DNA of 36,397 nt from the NCBI GenBank assembly GCA_034439615.1, contig JAWXAT010000022.1, positions 1-36,397 on the forward strand, read 5' to 3'. The notes beneath the pieces were generated by a model. The model was given only the letters and a program-made list of their open reading frames with translations. It was not told where the DNA came from and ran no database searches. Shown here in pieces: positions 1 to 8,001 of the stretch (positions within the stretch are counted from its first letter, which is position 1; each line of letters starts with the position of its first letter). The position numbers and the translations under genes are program-made. The DNA is from Oligoflexia bacterium (GTDB lineage: Bacteria > Bdellovibrionota > Bdellovibrionia > JABDDW01).

Positions 1-168
1 AGGAGTTGGTGTTGGAATTGGCGTTACGACCACAGGAGCTGGTGTTGGCTTGGGGACGGGTGAGGATTGCGATGCCACCGGCATCCCATCATCACTTTTT
101 TTCGCCTGGCAGGCCAAAGTGGATATAAAAATCGCTAATACCAAAACCTGACCAACACTCTTATACAT
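1..168 (-). CDS. Proline-rich lipoprotein, 5' part only (runs off the left edge)
   Basis: Reading leftward from an ATG at 168 gives 56 open codons up to the window edge. The protein starts MYKSVGQVLVLAIFISTLAC: a short charged start, a hydrophobic stretch and a lipobox with the lipid-modified Cys at residue 20. After the Cys comes a short polar stretch and then a Pro/Thr/Val-rich repeat region (PKPTPAPVVVTPIPTPTP), typical of a flexible tether between the lipid anchor and a folded domain. A good ribosome site (AGGGG, about 8 bases upstream) supports the start. It is divergent from the outer-membrane protein gene to the right. Function cannot be read because only the N-terminus is present. Confidence is high that it is a lipoprotein gene and nil about its role. 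Confidence 0.72.
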   Translation of the reverse strand, partial: MYKSVGQVLVLAIFISTLACQAKKSDDGMPVASQSSPVPKPTPAPVVVTPIPTPTP

Positions 169-406
169 ACTATTCGCCCCTTTATTTAATTTGTTACAGA
201 TTTAAGGTTGCAATATAAAAACCCGTCTGAACGAAGCACAACGCTTAATAGCCTATTCATTTGTTTGAGCATTTGACGTATGTAAAAGAATCAGACATCT
301 GCCAACCGTACAAAGTCACTCCCCGCAAAATCTGCTTTCAAATGGGTTTTAAGGCCCAATGGGGTGGTATTACGCTTGCTCTAGTTAAGCTCAGAGGTGA
401 ACTTTT

Positions 407-1390
407 ATGTTTAAACGAAGTTTCGGGTTATTGGCGATGCTCTTGGTGAGTATCAATCTCACCGCCAACACAGATCTTGATAATGAGATAAACTCATTAG
501 AGTTATCGCTCAGACCTGCGAATGGCTCTGCACGCACAAAAGCATCTAAACGTATGAGCACGCGTAAGAAAATACCCTCGGCGAAAACTAATGCCCCCGT
601 ACCTACAGAATATTCGAATGTGACTTTAACCCGCCCCAATTCTGATGCTGAATTATCAGACTTCAGTGAAAAACAGTCGCCTACTTCACAAAGTGGACCC
701 ACTGCCGAAATGGCAGAAATTTCGGGTCGTTCTTATGGTGATGGTTTTGGAAAACGTGAGAAAAAATCAAATGGTTTCATTTTCCGTATCACAGGTTTTG
801 GTGGTGCTTCATTTACAACATTTGACGGTAATGACCGCGGTAAAGTTATACCCAGTAGCGTAGATAATCCGTTTAGTGCAGGGCCAACAGGTTCAATTTT
901 AGCTGATATCAATATTGGTTCTAGAAAATTTGTGATTGAAACCGGTGTGCAATTTACCCAAGTGGGTTCATACACGGGGTATACACCTGCTCATCAGACC
1001 AATACCCAATTCTCATCACCTTACGGTAACGGAACATACGATGAGAGCTTACTACTCACCTACATTGGACTTCCAATAAATGCTAAATACTTTTTAACAA
1101 GTGCCACGAGTTCATCGTTTTATGCAAAAGCGGGAATGCTTTTAAATTTCTTACAAAAAATCGAGTACAATAATTATGGAGCCACATTTCTCCAAGAAAA
1201 TCGTTACGGCGGCTTTAATAATTTTGATGCAGTTTTCTCTGGCATGCTTGGTTATTCACTTCGAATGTTTAACAGCTTTCATTTAGTCATTGAAGCTGGC
1301 GGCTTTCAAGGTGTGATGCCCATCTCGAGCAACTTCGCTGTTTACAACGCAGGCTTTGTGTCAGGGCTTGGAATTTCTTATCTTCTTTAA
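407..1390 (+). CDS. Outer-membrane beta-barrel protein (porin family-like)
   Basis: This is a 327-residue exported protein. Residues 1-20 form a signal peptide (MFKRSFGLLAMLLVSINLTA). Residues 20 to about 120 are a low-complexity, basic and Ser/Thr-rich linker. From about residue 125 the sequence alternates polar and hydrophobic residues in aromatic-rich strands (GFIFRITGFGGASF, FVIETGVQFTQVGSY, LLLTYIGLPINAKYF, FHLVIEAGGFQGVMP) and ends in GLGISYLL. This is the layout of small outer-membrane barrels of the OMP_b-brl_2 type. The start has a strong ribosome site (AGAGGTGA, 6-7 bases upstream). The gene converges on lysC with only 8 bases between the stops. The barrel call is inferred from the strand pattern and no specific function can be assigned. 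Confidence 0.72.
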   Translation: MFKRSFGLLAMLLVSINLTANTDLDNEINSLELSLRPANGSARTKASKRMSTRKKIPSAKTNAPVPTEYSNVTLTRPNSDAELSDFSEKQSPTSQSGPTAEMAEISGRSYGDGFGKREKKSNGFIFRITGFGGASFTTFDGNDRGKVIPSSVDNPFSAGPTGSILADINIGSRKFVIETGVQFTQVGSYTGYTPAHQTNTQFSSPYGNGTYDESLLLTYIGLPINAKYFLTSATSSSFYAKAGMLLNFLQKIEYNNYGATFLQENRYGGFNNFDAVFSGMLGYSLRMFNSFHLVIEAGGFQGVMPISSNFAVYNAGFVSGLGISYLL

Positions 1391-1398
1391 ATTACCAA

Positions 1399-2625
1399 TT
1401 AGTCTTGGCGATCAAGTTGAAAGGCTGTGTGAAGTGCCTGTGCTGCTGCAGCAAGATTATTGTTATCAATAATTGCACTTACTTTAATTTCAGATGTTGT
1501 TACTAGGTGAATTGTGATTTTTTTATTAGCCAAAGTTCTAAAAAATTTCGCAGCCACACCAGGGTGATTACGCATTCCAACTCCAACAATACTCACTTTA
1601 GAAACGTCATCCATAACTTCAACTGTGGTCTTATCACCCAATCTTTTTTTAATAACTTCCAGTGAAGCCTTCACATCTTCATTGGGTACTGAAAATGCCA
1701 AACGCTGTTGTCCGTCATCATTATGACTTTGCGTGATGATGTCTACCACCACACCCTTTTGAGCAAGGTCTTCAAAGAGACATGCTAAAATTTCTGCTCC
1801 ATCGGGAATGGGGAAAAGTTCAATAACTGAAGTTGATGCCTCATGTGTGAGACTAGATACCACCGGATTTTCCATTATTTCTCCTTCAGGAACAACCCAA
1901 GTTCCTTCGCGCTCTTCAAATGTCGAGCGGACATGTATACGAACTCCGTACTTGGCTCCAATTTCTACACTTCGAATGTGAAGAACTTTAGAACCCAAAG
2001 AGGCCATTTCAATCATTTCTTCAAAAGACAATTTAGAAATTTCACGGGCTTTAGGAACAAGTCTCGGGTCAGCGGTAAAAACCGCCGGCACATCAGTATA
2101 GATCTCGCATTCTTTAGCACCTAGTGCAGCTGCGAGTGCAACACCTGTAGTGTCAGAACCGCCTCTTCCTAAGGTTGTGATATTATCAAATTCATCAACA
2201 CCTTGAAAACCTGCAACAACAGGTATGATTCCATCTTCTATATCTTTTAAAATTCGTGAGCTATCAATGCGCTGAATGCGCGCTTTAGAATACATTGAGT
2301 CTGTGTAAATTCCCAACTGATGGGCAAGATAGGGCCTAGCTTTCACACCCAGTTTTTCAAGAGCCATGGTCATAAGGGCCACAGAAACTTGTTCACCTGA
2401 AGCCACGAGCATATCGTAGGCAGGGCCACGATAATGGGGATAAATCTTATCAGCCAACGCAACAAGGCGATTGGTTTCACCTGACATAGCTGAAACTACA
2501 ATAACAGGAGCAAGACCTGGCTTTTTATCACGAATCACCCTCATGGCGACGTTATTGATTCTGTCTATACTACCTACAGAGGTACCGCCGAATTTCTTGA
2601 CCGATACTTGAGTTTGGGATTTCAT
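1399..2625 (-). CDS. lysC: Aspartate kinase
   Basis: Phosphorylates L-aspartate with ATP, the first step of the aspartate pathway to lysine, diaminopimelate, threonine and methionine. The 408-residue protein has the kinase signature KFGGTSVG at 11-18, GRGGSDTT at 153-160 and TDVPAVFTADPR at 177-188, followed by two ACT regulatory domains (about 268-330 and 343-405), so feedback inhibition by lysine and/or threonine is expected. The length fits monofunctional LysC-type enzymes; there is no homoserine dehydrogenase fusion. The start is supported by AGGAG about 7 bases upstream. It is divergent from the mpaA-like/dapD pair 50 bases away, so genes of diaminopimelate synthesis and recycling flank one short promoter region. 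Confidence 0.96.
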   Translation of the reverse strand: MKSQTQVSVKKFGGTSVGSIDRINNVAMRVIRDKKPGLAPVIVVSAMSGETNRLVALADKIYPHYRGPAYDMLVASGEQVSVALMTMALEKLGVKARPYLAHQLGIYTDSMYSKARIQRIDSSRILKDIEDGIIPVVAGFQGVDEFDNITTLGRGGSDTTGVALAAALGAKECEIYTDVPAVFTADPRLVPKAREISKLSFEEMIEMASLGSKVLHIRSVEIGAKYGVRIHVRSTFEEREGTWVVPEGEIMENPVVSSLTHEASTSVIELFPIPDGAEILACLFEDLAQKGVVVDIITQSHNDDGQQRLAFSVPNEDVKASLEVIKKRLGDKTTVEVMDDVSKVSIVGVGMRNHPGVAAKFFRTLANKKITIHLVTTSEIKVSAIIDNNNLAAAAQALHTAFQLDRQD

Positions 2626-2677
2626 AGGACTCCTAAAACTTCTTAGGCTATATTACCTCAAGGAGAAGCATCTGCAA

Positions 2678-3334
2678 ATGCGAAACTTTATTTTTGCCAC
2701 AAGTGCACTTGGTTTAGCGATCCCAGCCTATGAGTTTGGAGATTCGGGGCCACAAGTTCTAATTTTAGGTGGCGTTCATGGTAATGAAATTGAAGGAACC
2801 ACCGCAGCTTTTGGTCTCTTAAAACACTTCTCTGAAAAATTTGATTATAAATTGCAGCTGACATTAGTACCGGCTTTTAATATCGACGGCGTGATAAATC
2901 AAAAAAGGCTCAATGGCCATGACGTGGATCTTAACCGTAATCTTCCTACTAAAGATTGGAATCCGAAGACTTTTGATCCGAAATACCCACCCGGCCCGCA
3001 CCCTAATAGTGAACCTGAGAACCTAGCTTTGGTAAAATTCTTAGACAAAATAAAACCACAGTTCATTTTATCCCTTCATTCTTGGAAGCCGCTTCTGAAC
3101 GTAAATGGAAACTGTATGGCCGAAGCAGATATACTTCAAAAAATCACAGGCTATGAAATTCAAGAAGAAATTGGTTATCCAACCCCAGGATGTTTGGGAA
3201 CTTACGCTGGTCTTGAGCGTGGCATGCCTACACTCACCTATGAAATTGAACGTGACTTAGCCTTAGATAAAGTTCTGGCCATTCATGTGCCTGCTATTTT
3301 AAAAGCATTAAAGTTGACAGAAGGAAGAAAATGA
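2678..3334 (+). CDS. M14-family murein peptide amidase (MpaA-like)
   Basis: This 218-residue protein has M14 zinc carboxypeptidase motifs: zinc ligands H34 and E37 in GGVHGNE, a substrate-binding Arg in DLNRN (R87), the third zinc ligand H134 in LSLHSW and a catalytic Glu in TYEIE (E189). The blocks SEPE and IGYPTPG and the short length resemble E. coli MpaA, which cleaves the gamma-D-Glu-meso-DAP bond of murein tripeptide in the cytoplasm. No signal peptide is evident, so a cytoplasmic role is likely. AAGGAG lies 11 bases upstream of the ATG. The stop overlaps the dapD start by 4 bases (ATGA), so the two are translationally coupled. Inference: it releases DAP from recycled murein peptides. 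A desuccinylase role in DAP synthesis is a less likely alternative. Confidence 0.82.
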   Translation: MRNFIFATSALGLAIPAYEFGDSGPQVLILGGVHGNEIEGTTAAFGLLKHFSEKFDYKLQLTLVPAFNIDGVINQKRLNGHDVDLNRNLPTKDWNPKTFDPKYPPGPHPNSEPENLALVKFLDKIKPQFILSLHSWKPLLNVNGNCMAEADILQKITGYEIQEEIGYPTPGCLGTYAGLERGMPTLTYEIERDLALDKVLAIHVPAILKALKLTEGRK

Positions 3335-4146
3335 AAGACTTAAGCAAAATTATTTCACAAGCCTACGATGGAAACATCGATTTTAAAAAAGCCATCGTTG
3401 TGAAAGCCGTTGAAAGTGTAATTCGTGATCTCGATAAAGGGAAACTTCGCGTTTGCACACAAGAGGGCAAAAGTTGGGTCACTCATCAATGGCTCAAGCA
3501 AGCCATTTTGTTGTATTTTCGTCAGCGAAAAATGTCAGTGATTAAAGCAGGTGCACTACAGTTTTTTGATAAAGTGCCCCTTAAAAAATGGACAGGCAAA
3601 GAAGGTGTACGTGTAGTTCCCCATGCTCTCGTACGTTACGGAGCACATGTCGCAAGTGGCGCCATTTTAATGCCAAGTTATGTGAATATCGGAGCCTTTG
3701 TTGGCGGCGGCTCCATGGTTGATACATGGGCGACCGTTGGAAGTTGTGCTCAAATTGGTGAAAATGTGCATCTCTCTGGAGGAGTTGGAATTGGGGGCGT
3801 ATTAGAACCCATTCAAGCAAATCCTGTTATTATCGAAAACAATGCGTTTATAGGCAGCCGTTGTATTGTTGTTGAGGGAGTGCATGTTCAAGAAGGCGCG
3901 GTACTAGGTGCGGGGTGCGTGATCACAGCAAGTACAAAAATTTTAGATGTCACGGGTTCTCAAGTAAAAGAATACAAAGGCTTGGTACCTAAAAATTCAG
4001 TGGTGATCCCCGGGACGATTCCTAAAATGTTCCCTGCGGGTGAATATGGGGTCCCCTGTGCACTTATCATTGGTCAGCGAAGCGAAAAGACAAATTCAAA
4101 AACCTCACTCACAGAGGCCTTGCGAGAATTTAACGTTCCGGTTTGA
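3331..4146 (+). CDS. dapD: 2,3,4,5-tetrahydropyridine-2,6-dicarboxylate N-succinyltransferase
   Basis: Transfers a succinyl group from succinyl-CoA to tetrahydrodipicolinate in the succinylase branch of meso-DAP/lysine synthesis. The protein is 271 residues, the usual DapD length. A helical N-terminal domain is followed at about 95-200 by a left-handed beta-helix built of hexapeptide repeats (VVPHALVRYGAHVASGAILM, then YVNIGAFVGGGSMVDTWATV, then NNAFIGSRCIVVEGV), which is diagnostic of DapD. The ATG overlaps the stop of the upstream MpaA-like gene (ATGA), implying a shared transcript. Its product is used both for lysine and for peptidoglycan cross-links. Nothing appears broken. Confidence 0.96.
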   Translation: MKDLSKIISQAYDGNIDFKKAIVVKAVESVIRDLDKGKLRVCTQEGKSWVTHQWLKQAILLYFRQRKMSVIKAGALQFFDKVPLKKWTGKEGVRVVPHALVRYGAHVASGAILMPSYVNIGAFVGGGSMVDTWATVGSCAQIGENVHLSGGVGIGGVLEPIQANPVIIENNAFIGSRCIVVEGVHVQEGAVLGAGCVITASTKILDVTGSQVKEYKGLVPKNSVVIPGTIPKMFPAGEYGVPCALIIGQRSEKTNSKTSLTEALREFNVPV

Positions 4147-4207
4147 TGTTTTCTGGCATGGAAAATGTAAGTAATAGAATGAAATATTAAATGTGTAGGG
4201 CAATAGA

Positions 4208-5329
4208 ATGATTATGAAATATCTGACTTTTTTACTGATTCTAACTAGCTCTATATCAAATGCAGAGATCACTAAACTTCGATATATCGACGACATTAGT
4301 TTTCCAACAGGCACGACATTTCAAAACTCAGAAATTGGCGGGCTCTCAGGGCTTAGTTACAATAAGAATTCACAAAAACTTATCGCAATTTCTGATGATC
4401 GCAGTCAACGTGGGCCTTCGCGTTTTTACGCATTTGACATCAATGTCACTTTAAATAAGTTAACCGTAAAACCCACAAGTATGGTTTCACTTCGCACTTC
4501 AAATGGGCAAACTTTTTCAATGCTCCGTCTTGACCCTGAGGGAATCGCGGTCACTGAAGCAGGGCGTGTTTTTGTTTCATCTGAAGGTGATATGTCGCAG
4601 ATTCCTCGCCTCAACCCAGAACTTTTTGAATTACAAAGCAATGGTAATTTTGTTCAACCACTATCTGTTCCGTCGTTATTCTTAGCACAACCTAGTGGAG
4701 TACAAACTACAGGAATTCGAAATAATTTAGGTTTTGAAAGTCTCACACTTAGCCCTGATGAAAAGAATATTTTCACAGCTACTGAAGAAGCTCTTTTGCA
4801 AGATGACTCAGGAGCCAGTTTTGCTAGAGGTTCTAGAATTCGCATTCTTGAATATGTGCTTAACGATCAAAACGTTATTCCCGCACGAGAATTTGCCTAT
4901 GACATTGAAAAAATCCCCACACCTTTAGGTTTTCAACCATTGTATGGCAATAATGGGCTTTCTGAAATGGTTTCACTGGGTAACTCTGAATTTCTTATGC
5001 TTGAAAGAAGTTTTGTCCAACGAGATAAATTAATGCAGCTCAATGTTAAAGTATTTCATGCAAATTGCAAGCTCGCTACAGATGTGTCAAGTATTGCGAG
5101 TTTAAAAGTGGCACCTCTCACGATTATGCCTTGCAAGAAAACTCAGATCCTCAGACTTGAAACATTTCGTGGGCTTTTAAGCTTTAATCACATTTTAGAT
5201 AATATCGAAGGCATGTCGTTTGGACCAATACTACCAAATGGTCGACGCAGTTTAATTTTAGTCAGTGATAACAACTTTAATACAAAACAACACACTCAGT
5301 TCATGGCATTTGAAGTATTTGAAAACTAA
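4208..5329 (+). CDS. Exported esterase-like/phytase-like domain protein
   Basis: The protein has 373 residues with a signal peptide (MIMKYLTFLLILTSSISNA). The mature part has the repeating signatures of the Phytase-like family (PF13449): GGLSGLSYNKNSQKLIAISD near the start, DPEGIA and FVSSEGD, GFESLTLSPDEKNIFTATEE in the middle, and a C-terminal LVSDNNFNTKQHTQF block. The family folds as a beta-propeller. Most members are periplasmic or secreted with unproven phosphoesterase or esterase activity, so the substrate is unknown. A second ATG lies two codons downstream (4214) and would give an equally good signal peptide. The ribosome site is weak for both. The gene converges on kmo, overlapping its end by 4 bases. 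Confidence 0.75.
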   Translation: MIMKYLTFLLILTSSISNAEITKLRYIDDISFPTGTTFQNSEIGGLSGLSYNKNSQKLIAISDDRSQRGPSRFYAFDINVTLNKLTVKPTSMVSLRTSNGQTFSMLRLDPEGIAVTEAGRVFVSSEGDMSQIPRLNPELFELQSNGNFVQPLSVPSLFLAQPSGVQTTGIRNNLGFESLTLSPDEKNIFTATEEALLQDDSGASFARGSRIRILEYVLNDQNVIPAREFAYDIEKIPTPLGFQPLYGNNGLSEMVSLGNSEFLMLERSFVQRDKLMQLNVKVFHANCKLATDVSSIASLKVAPLTIMPCKKTQILRLETFRGLLSFNHILDNIEGMSFGPILPNGRRSLILVSDNNFNTKQHTQFMAFEVFEN

Positions 5330-6690
5330 AACATTTCTGATTTGAAATCATGTTTTTGTATAAATGGTGATATCTCACTATCGATTAACTTTTGAGCCTC
5401 ATCTTTTGAAAGCTGTGAGACATCCGTTATGCCAGCGCATAATTTTTTTAAAATCTGATCTTGAATCACACCTATCTCTTGAGCTAGCGCATAGGGCACT
5501 AACGTGTAAGTGATCAATCGATAACGCGTTTTATAAGCATCAGGAAATTGTTCTTCAAGCCAAGCTTCAACTTTTTTTCGCAATTGAAATTCAGGCAAAC
5601 CTACTTTTGAACTCATCTCTACCCAATTTTCTAAAGCCATATCAGCTATAGCATTTGCATTGGGCATGCGCGAGTTTTCATATTCAGATAAAATCTTTTG
5701 CCAATCACCACTGTGTTTACCCATGAGATCTATTAAGACCGTACAATCTTCAAAACCACAATTCATGCCCTGCCCGAAAAAAGGGACAATAGCGTGAGCA
5801 GCATCGCCAATCAAAGCGACAGAATCATTAAGTATCCATTTTGCACAACGAACTGTACCCAAAGCACCTTGGGGGTGATTTTCAAATTCACTTATATAAT
5901 TTGGCATAAGGGGTACGGCATCTGAAAATTCAGAATTAAAAAGGTTTTTAATATCATCTCTTGATTTTATTTTATCAAAACCAAATGCCCCTTGCTTTGG
6001 TAAATACAAAGTCATTGTGAAACTGCCGTTTTGGTTTGCCAATGCCATAAGCATATGAGAACCACGGGGCCAAATATGAAGTGCGATTTTTTGAAGAGGA
6101 TATTCTTTTTGTTTTACCGCTGGCATTAAAAGTTCTTTATAATCAGCTTCAAGCCACTGGGTGTTTTCTTCATAAATAGCGGGGTTAAATTTTGCTAACG
6201 CTTTTCTAACCTGACTGCCTGCTCCATCAGCACCAAAAAGCAAATCATAAGTAACTTGGCCATTAGATGACTTAAAAGACTTTGCAGTAAAATCAATTGA
6301 ATCAATTGTTTGATCAAAATAAAATCTCACACCAAGTTTTACGGCTTCTTTAATCAATAATTTATTAAATTCACCACGTGAAATTGAATAATTGCATTCA
6401 TGATCACGCCCGTAAGGCTGAAAGGTTTGCTCCCCCGATTTTGCATGAATCATTCTACCATATACAGGAACTGAAATTCCAAGCGCTTCACTTAAAAGCC
6501 CCGCACACTTAAGAGCATTGAGCCCACGCGAAGTGACCACAAGATTTATAGACCGCGCCCCGTCGGCACTATCTTTTCTTGGGTCACTGCGTTTTTCATA
6601 AACAGAGACTTCATGACCACGATTGCGCAGTAATACTGCTAAAAGTGAGCCCACAAGACCTGCACCAATGATTGTTACTTTTTTAGTCAT
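5326..6690 (-). CDS. kmo: Kynurenine 3-monooxygenase
   Basis: FAD- and NADPH-dependent aromatic hydroxylase converting L-kynurenine to 3-hydroxykynurenine. The 454-residue protein has the Rossmann FAD motif GAGLVG (9-14), the GADGAGS motif (153-159) and the second FAD/ribityl block GDAAHAIVPFFGQGMN at 295-310, which is characteristic of KMO. No clear C-terminal membrane anchor of the mitochondrial type is seen. Its start overlaps the stop of kynU by 8 bases (ATGACTAA), so kynU-kmo form one leftward, translationally coupled operon. It supplies 3-hydroxykynurenine to kynureninase, whose 3-hydroxyanthranilate product feeds the divergent operon. Confidence 0.95.
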   Translation of the reverse strand: MTKKVTIIGAGLVGSLLAVLLRNRGHEVSVYEKRSDPRKDSADGARSINLVVTSRGLNALKCAGLLSEALGISVPVYGRMIHAKSGEQTFQPYGRDHECNYSISRGEFNKLLIKEAVKLGVRFYFDQTIDSIDFTAKSFKSSNGQVTYDLLFGADGAGSQVRKALAKFNPAIYEENTQWLEADYKELLMPAVKQKEYPLQKIALHIWPRGSHMLMALANQNGSFTMTLYLPKQGAFGFDKIKSRDDIKNLFNSEFSDAVPLMPNYISEFENHPQGALGTVRCAKWILNDSVALIGDAAHAIVPFFGQGMNCGFEDCTVLIDLMGKHSGDWQKILSEYENSRMPNANAIADMALENWVEMSSKVGLPEFQLRKKVEAWLEEQFPDAYKTRYRLITYTLVPYALAQEIGVIQDQILKKLCAGITDVSQLSKDEAQKLIDSEISPFIQKHDFKSEMF

Positions 6691-7942
6691 GCATCAACTC
6701 ATCAAAAATTTCGACAAGCTTAAAAACATCGGCAAAAGAATTGTAAAGCGGAGCTGGTGTTGCTCTAATGATATCAGGCTCACGAAAATCTACAAAAACA
6801 CCACGCTTATGAAGTTTTGAAATCCAAGATTTTGGGTTTTCTTTAAAACTCAAACATAACATTGAACCTCTATGGGGCAATGATGGTGTCAAAATAGAAA
6901 TTTCTGACCCCAATCGCTTACGCAAAAGCCAATCCATGTAATTTGTGAGTTTATCTCCTCTTGCCCGAAGTTTTTTCATTGTCGCTTTATCAAAAAGCTC
7001 CATTGAGGCACGTAAACTTGCCAGTTGAAATATGGGCGGGTTACTCACCTGCCAAGCTTCAGCCGTCGGCAATGGGTCAAACTGTGGGCCCATTTTAAAT
7101 CTTGTTGATTTATTGTGACCCCACCAGCCTTCAAAACGAGGAATGTCTTTTTGGCCTAAATGATTTTCGTGAATAAATATTCCAGCAATTCCACCAGGGC
7201 CAGCGTTGAGATATTTATATGAACACCAAACGGCAAAATCTACGTTCCAATCATTCAGTTGCAAATAAAGATTGCCTGCGCCGTGGGCAAGATTAAAACC
7301 AACATACGCGCCAGTTGCATGTGAGGCTTTTACGATTTTTTCAAAATCAAAACATTGCCCAGAAAGATAGTTACAATTCCCAAGCATAACGAGGGCTAAA
7401 GTATCACCAAGTTTTATAATGACCTCTTCAATATCTTCATGAGGTTTGAGTTCCACAATTGTCATTGATGGATCAAAACCATGAAAACGCGCTTGACTAT
7501 CAACGGCGTATTTATCTGATGGAAACGTATTGCTCTCAATTAATATTTTATATCGTGACTTAGTGGGCTTATAAAAACTCACCAGTGCTGTATGCAAATT
7601 TACTGTGAGTGAATTCATTGCCACTACTTCAGTAGGTTTTGCTCCAACAAGACGCGCGAAACTGGCGGTTAGATTTTCATGATACGGCAGCCAAGGATGT
7701 TTACCCTCAAAATGCCCCTCTACGCCATACTTCGCCCACGCATCTAATTCTTCATCGACATACGTTCGTGCGTTTTTGGGCATAAGCCCCAGTGAATGAC
7801 CGGCGAAATAAAGCACAGGTTTTCCTGATTTCGTTTTTGGAAAATGAAATTCTTTACGAAAGCGCGAGAGTGGATCTTGCGCGTCCATTTTATTTGCAGC
7901 CTTTAAACTATCATGTGCGTCTGTAAAATTCATTCTCGACAC
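6683..7942 (-). CDS. kynU: Kynureninase
   Basis: PLP-dependent hydrolase that cleaves 3-hydroxykynurenine (or kynurenine) to 3-hydroxyanthranilate (or anthranilate) and alanine. It has 419 residues. Family blocks are YFAGHSLGLMPK (45-56), VVAMNSLTVNLH (106-117) and FAVWCSYKYLNAGPGGIAG, with PLP-binding Lys243. At 217-224 the protein reads FNLAHGAG where the family usually has D-L-A-H, so the Asp expected to face the PLP ring nitrogen is Asn218. Two starts are possible: the ATG at 7942, or an ATG three codons in (7933). Neither has a clear ribosome site. A TATAAA box immediately before 7942 would start the transcript at about 7938 and favours 7933 with almost no leader. It is followed directly by kmo. 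Confidence 0.95.
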   Translation of the reverse strand: MSRMNFTDAHDSLKAANKMDAQDPLSRFRKEFHFPKTKSGKPVLYFAGHSLGLMPKNARTYVDEELDAWAKYGVEGHFEGKHPWLPYHENLTASFARLVGAKPTEVVAMNSLTVNLHTALVSFYKPTKSRYKILIESNTFPSDKYAVDSQARFHGFDPSMTIVELKPHEDIEEVIIKLGDTLALVMLGNCNYLSGQCFDFEKIVKASHATGAYVGFNLAHGAGNLYLQLNDWNVDFAVWCSYKYLNAGPGGIAGIFIHENHLGQKDIPRFEGWWGHNKSTRFKMGPQFDPLPTAEAWQVSNPPIFQLASLRASMELFDKATMKKLRARGDKLTNYMDWLLRKRLGSEISILTPSLPHRGSMLCLSFKENPKSWISKLHKRGVFVDFREPDIIRATPAPLYNSFADVFKLVEIFDELMHD

Positions 7943-7972
7943 ATTTTATACGTTTCATATAAGGTAAATCAA
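7936..7972. promoter_or_regulatory. Overlapping divergent promoters for kynU-kmo and the kynB operon
   Basis: Rightward: TCGACA (7936-7941), a 16-base spacer, then TATAAG (7958-7963) ahead of kynB. Leftward: TTGATT (7972-7967), a 16-base spacer, then TATAAA (7950-7945) directly before kynU. The two interleave within 37 bases, so one regulator could control both arms. Both spacers are a base shorter than ideal and the calls are by eye. Confidence 0.38.
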
Positions 7973-8001
7973 GCAAAGCTGGTATTGATTTGGAGGTCTG
8001 T

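Noticed and set aside
2632-2648. Short inverted repeat CCTAA-aacttc-TTAGG between lysC and the mpaA-like gene
   Set aside because: Only five pairs, overlapping the lysC ribosome site. No lysine-riboswitch structure is possible in the 50-base gap, so no regulatory claim is made.
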